From: Bacteroidota bacterium
GTDB taxonomy: Bacteria; Bacteroidota; Kryptoniia; Kryptoniales; JAKASW01
Direction of reading: 5' to 3'
DNA: 6,418 nt
NCBI GenBank assembly: GCA_021796055.1
Contig: JAJYOS010000400.1
Coordinates: forward strand, 1 to 6,418
Shown here: positions 6,327 to 6,418 of the stretch, one piece after another
Numbering within the stretch: position 1 is the stretch's first letter
How the letters are laid out: the number at the start of each line of letters is the position of its first letter
Notes under the pieces: model-generated
Database searches by the model: none
Told to the model about the DNA's origin: nothing
Seen by the model: only the letters and a program-made list of their open reading frames with translations
Translations under genes and position numbers: made by a program

Positions 6327-6418
6327 CGCGATGTATAACGGGAATGATACGACGCTTCCGGCAATTTTGAAGAAGGGTCCTATACTGGGAGAGAATGGTT
6401 ACTTCACGATGCGAGCCG
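6327..6418 (-). repeat. Right arm of a perfect 92-bp inverted repeat (fold-back copy at window end)
   Basis: These last 92 bases are the exact reverse complement of 5620-5711, with no mismatch. The match begins with CGCG, a self-complementary tetramer also present at the other arm's edge, and diverges immediately on its other side. It replaces the expected 5' part of the amidohydrolase gene. On the minus strand it gives an in-frame TAG at 6382-6380 and a spurious TTG start at 6364 without a ribosome-binding site. The likeliest reading is a fold-back chimera from amplification, library construction or assembly; a genuine inverted duplication is possible. Confidence 0.96.

Noticed and set aside
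6326..6364. N-terminal extension of the amidohydrolase from a TTG at 6364
   Set aside because: These 13 codons lie in the fold-back copy of 5620-5711, have no ribosome-binding site and do not resemble the family N-terminus.

Overview
The window carries six protein-coding genes, all on the minus strand and tightly packed, so transcription runs from the right end towards position 1. It comes from a Gram-negative bacterium: it encodes a TolC-type outer-membrane channel with a signal peptide and a MacA-type periplasmic adaptor. Base composition looks close to 50% G+C throughout, and no gene stands out as foreign. A PF04008 adenosine-specific kinase beside a TolC/MacA/ABC set would suit a deep-branching or FCB-group (Bacteroidetes/Chlorobi/Ignavibacteria-like) bacterium. 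That placement is an inference; there is no rRNA or marker gene here.

In transcription order, the right part (about 3.8-6.3 kb) holds a metal-dependent amidohydrolase of the PF07969 (YtcJ/NfdA-like) family that lacks its 5' end. An aldo/keto reductase follows and overlaps it by four bases (ATGA), so the two are probably translationally coupled. The middle (3.26-3.75 kb) holds a small adenosine-specific kinase homologue. The left part (1-3.2 kb) holds a tripartite export system: TolC-like channel, MacA-like membrane-fusion protein, and a MacB/LolD-type ABC ATPase that runs off the left edge. The matching permease is expected just beyond position 1. The only intergenic gaps are 66, 52, 19 and 4 bp. 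A TATAAT box lies just ahead of the TolC gene, so the export genes may have their own promoter. No stretch above 300 bp lacks a gene.

There are no RNA genes, CRISPR arrays, insertion sequences or obvious terminators. Two observations deserve attention. First, the last 92 bp are an exact reverse complement of 5620-5711, inside the amidohydrolase gene. This fold-back replaces the true 5' end of that gene and looks like an assembly or amplification chimera, or less likely a genuine inverted duplication. Second, the amidohydrolase keeps its HxH motif and late Asp but has non-canonical residues at positions that are normally metal-ligand histidines, and at a usual Lys. It may be a divergent enzyme or a pseudoenzyme. 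I found no convincing new multi-gene system beyond these.
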